Of a stretch of DNA of 64,000 bases, positions 62,452-64,000 are shown piece by piece. The notes under the pieces are model-generated. The model made no database searches. It was not told the origin of the DNA and worked only from the letters and a program-made list of their open reading frames with translations. The translations under genes and the position numbers were made by a program. Source of the DNA: G963676095 sp963676095. Its GTDB lineage: Bacteria > Bacteroidota > Bacteroidia > Bacteroidales > Prolixibacteraceae. The DNA lies in NCBI GenBank assembly GCA_963676095.1, contig OY781040.1:5766001-5830000 (forward strand). The letters are read 5' to 3'. How positions within the stretch are numbered: position 1 is the stretch's first letter; each line of letters starts with the position of its first letter.

Positions 62452-62931
62452 ATGATAAAAAGGTCCGTGACATTAAACATTAAAAAGAAAAGATTTACAA
62501 TCGGATTTAGTCTGCTTGTTTTAGTCTTGTCGATCAGCCTTTCTTATTATTGGTTCCGGAAAACCAATACCACAGAAATTAAAGGATTTGGTCAAAACAT
62601 AAGAGTGTGGAATACGACCATAGCATTTGATACAAAATTTGCAGACCAAAAACATATTTGTCAAATGAAGCCGTCAACGGTAACCTTTCACTTTAAAAAT
62701 ACGGGAAATAATCCCCTTATTATCTATGATGTCAATGCTTTATGCGGTTGTTTAAAAGTAATGGAGTGGACTGGTTTCCCTATTGTTCCCGGGGCAGGGG
62801 GAACCTTGAAGATTAAAATAGATACTGACAAGACTGGATTAATTGATAAAGAAGTCCTTGTTTATTCGAATTCAATTCCAAATCCATTCCACCTGAGGAT
62901 AAAAGCAACTATTTGTGACCGAAACAACTAA
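62452..62931 (+). CDS. DUF1573-domain membrane-anchored protein
   Basis: The frame is open from 62383; the Met at 62452 (MIKRSVTLNIKKKRFTIGFS) directly precedes an N-terminal helix (LLVLVLSISLSYYWF), giving 159 residues. The rest is a DUF1573 Ig-like domain: VTFHFKNTGNNPLIIYDVNA, then LCGCLKVMEWTGFPIVPGAG with the typical CGC, and VLVYSNSIPNPFHLRIKAT. Such domains are common in Bacteroidetes envelope proteins; their role is unknown. It lies between susD and a GH31 enzyme and is probably an accessory gene of the third locus. Confidence 0.82.
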   Translation: MIKRSVTLNIKKKRFTIGFSLLVLVLSISLSYYWFRKTNTTEIKGFGQNIRVWNTTIAFDTKFADQKHICQMKPSTVTFHFKNTGNNPLIIYDVNALCGCLKVMEWTGFPIVPGAGGTLKIKIDTDKTGLIDKEVLVYSNSIPNPFHLRIKATICDRNN

Positions 62932-62982
62932 AATTTTGCAGATAAATTTTATTTTTTTGTACTAAAATAAACCTATTGACCT

Positions 62983-64000
62983 ATGAATTCAAAGAAACTA
63001 TCCCTGCCATTTTGCATTATTTTGCTTTTTATTAATAATGCATGCGATATTGCTGAACCACTGAAAGCAGATCCTGTTTGGAACCCGGTTGCTCCAGGCA
63101 TCTGGAAAGCAGAATACGGCTCCCCTGAAAAAAACAACTTATTAAATAAATTAGATATTACGCCTAAGCTTGATGCCATTGACAAAATGGGGCAGGCTGA
63201 TCTGCCTGTTCGTAAAGAAGATATACGTTTTGAACAGGTTGACGGGAAAACCTATATCCGTTTCCCGCTGGATAAAGAAGAACAGATTTATGGGTTAGGG
63301 CTAAACTTTAAGACTGTTGGGCAAAGGGGGCGTGTCATGAGGTTGCATGTTGACCACTATGGGGGAAGCGATAACGGGAGAACACATGCTCCTGTCCCTT
63401 TTTTTATATCGTCCAAGGGATACGGGGCATTAATCAATTCGGCCCGTTATATTGACGTATGGTGCGGAACTGGTGTTCGTAAAGACAGTAAGAACCCGCC
63501 TGTGGTACGGGACCGGAATGCCGACAAAAACTGGGATGCCCAGCCTTATTCGGATAATCTGGAGTTCCTTGTTCCCGCCAATGGTGTTGAAGTGATCATT
63601 TTCTCCGGGCCAACCATGCTTGATGTGGTCAGAAGATATAACCTTTTTAACGGAGGTGGATGCCTTCCTCCCAAGTGGGGACTTGGTTTCTGGCAACGGG
63701 TACCTGCTTTGTATTCAGACCGGGATGTACAGAATGAAGTTTCCGAATTTGAAAAGCGGGAATTCCCGTTAAGTGTTATTGGCCTTGAACCTGGCTGGAT
63801 GTCGCGGTCTTATCCGTGTACTTATGAATGGGATAATACCCGTTTCCCTGATCCTGAATCGTTTATCCGGAAACTAAAGAAAAAGCATATTCAGACGAAT
63901 CTTTGGATCAACCCGTATATCTTGCCGGAAGGGGAACTGTACAAAAAAATTGAACCGTTTACCGCAAGCCATACCGTATGGTGCGGTGTTGTTCCGGATT
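62983..64000 (+). CDS. GH31-family glycoside hydrolase, cut by the window end
   Basis: The frame is open from the ATG at 62983 to the end of the window (339 complete codons). It starts with a hydrophobic signal ending in a lipobox-like NNAC (Cys21), then an N-terminal beta domain (EQIYGLGLNFKTVGQRG, GYGALINSARYIDVWCG) and the start of the barrel: LPPKWGLGFWQRVPALYSDR, EWDNTRFPDPESFIRKLKKK and LWINPYILPEG. This is the GH31 pattern (alpha-glucosidase, alpha-xylosidase and relatives). The nucleophile region lies beyond the window, so the activity is unassigned. Confidence 0.88.
   Translation, partial: MNSKKLSLPFCIILLFINNACDIAEPLKADPVWNPVAPGIWKAEYGSPEKNNLLNKLDITPKLDAIDKMGQADLPVRKEDIRFEQVDGKTYIRFPLDKEEQIYGLGLNFKTVGQRGRVMRLHVDHYGGSDNGRTHAPVPFFISSKGYGALINSARYIDVWCGTGVRKDSKNPPVVRDRNADKNWDAQPYSDNLEFLVPANGVEVIIFSGPTMLDVVRRYNLFNGGGCLPPKWGLGFWQRVPALYSDRDVQNEVSEFEKREFPLSVIGLEPGWMSRSYPCTYEWDNTRFPDPESFIRKLKKKHIQTNLWINPYILPEGELYKKIEPFTASHTVWCGVVPD

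Overview
The window looks like chromosomal DNA from a Bacteroidota bacterium, probably of the Bacteroidales/Marinilabiliales type. The evidence is three complete ECF sigma - FecR - SusC - SusD sets, tandem FtsX/MacB-like permeases, LytTR and LytS-type two-component proteins, SPII lipoproteins, almost no Shine-Dalgarno sequences, and TAnnTTTG-like promoter elements. No rRNA, tRNA, CRISPR array, phage or insertion-sequence transposase was seen.

Region 1 (1-24.4 kb) is an array of FtsX-like ABC permeases: the end of one at position 1, three in a row at 3.6-10.7 kb and one at 18.1-20.4 kb. A DUF4097 beta-solenoid lipoprotein and an HU-like protein sit among them, and a LytS-type kinase with its LytTR regulator closes the region on the minus strand. 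No ABC ATPase is in the window. Three intergenic regions share one promoter layout: two tandem TGTC-N9-GACA-like sites 20 bp apart, then a GG-N10-GA/GC element (a sigma-54 -24/-12 pattern) 56-57 bp further down. The last ~100 codons of the permeases are nearly alike while the bodies differ, and orphan copies of the last codons lie in three spacers. A decayed toxin-antitoxin patch sits at 0.1-1.1 kb. A complete but enzyme-free ECF/FecR/SusC/SusD locus (10.9-17.5 kb, minus strand) interrupts the permease array.

Region 2 (24.6-37.6 kb) carries small accessory functions: an SDR oxidoreductase, a Crp-family regulator and an AhpD-like protein; an arsenic/metalloid cluster (two ArsR repressors with different operators, a CxxC thioredoxin, a DUF318 permease, a three-cysteine arsenate reductase, an ACR3 pump); a SPOR protein overlapping a lone receiver domain; an XRE regulator and a TPR-lipoprotein histidine kinase; and a run of small enzymes (unknown 234-residue protein, AhpD-like, DinB-like, two GNATs, one NTF2-like).

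Region 3 (37.8-55.3 kb) is a polysaccharide-utilisation locus: ECF sigma, FecR, SusC, SusD, a purple-acid-phosphatase-like enzyme with a PA14-like tail, a GH123-like (DUF4091) enzyme, a secreted unknown protein and two GH92 alpha-mannosidases flanking a broken gene. The enzyme set suggests a mannose-rich, possibly phosphorylated glycan with amino-sugar residues. Region 4 (55.3-64 kb) starts a second locus: ECF sigma, FecR, SusC, SusD, a DUF1573 protein and a GH31 enzyme cut by the window end. In all three SusC loci the fecR-susC gap holds an A-tract followed by a hairpin, suggesting a shared leader element.
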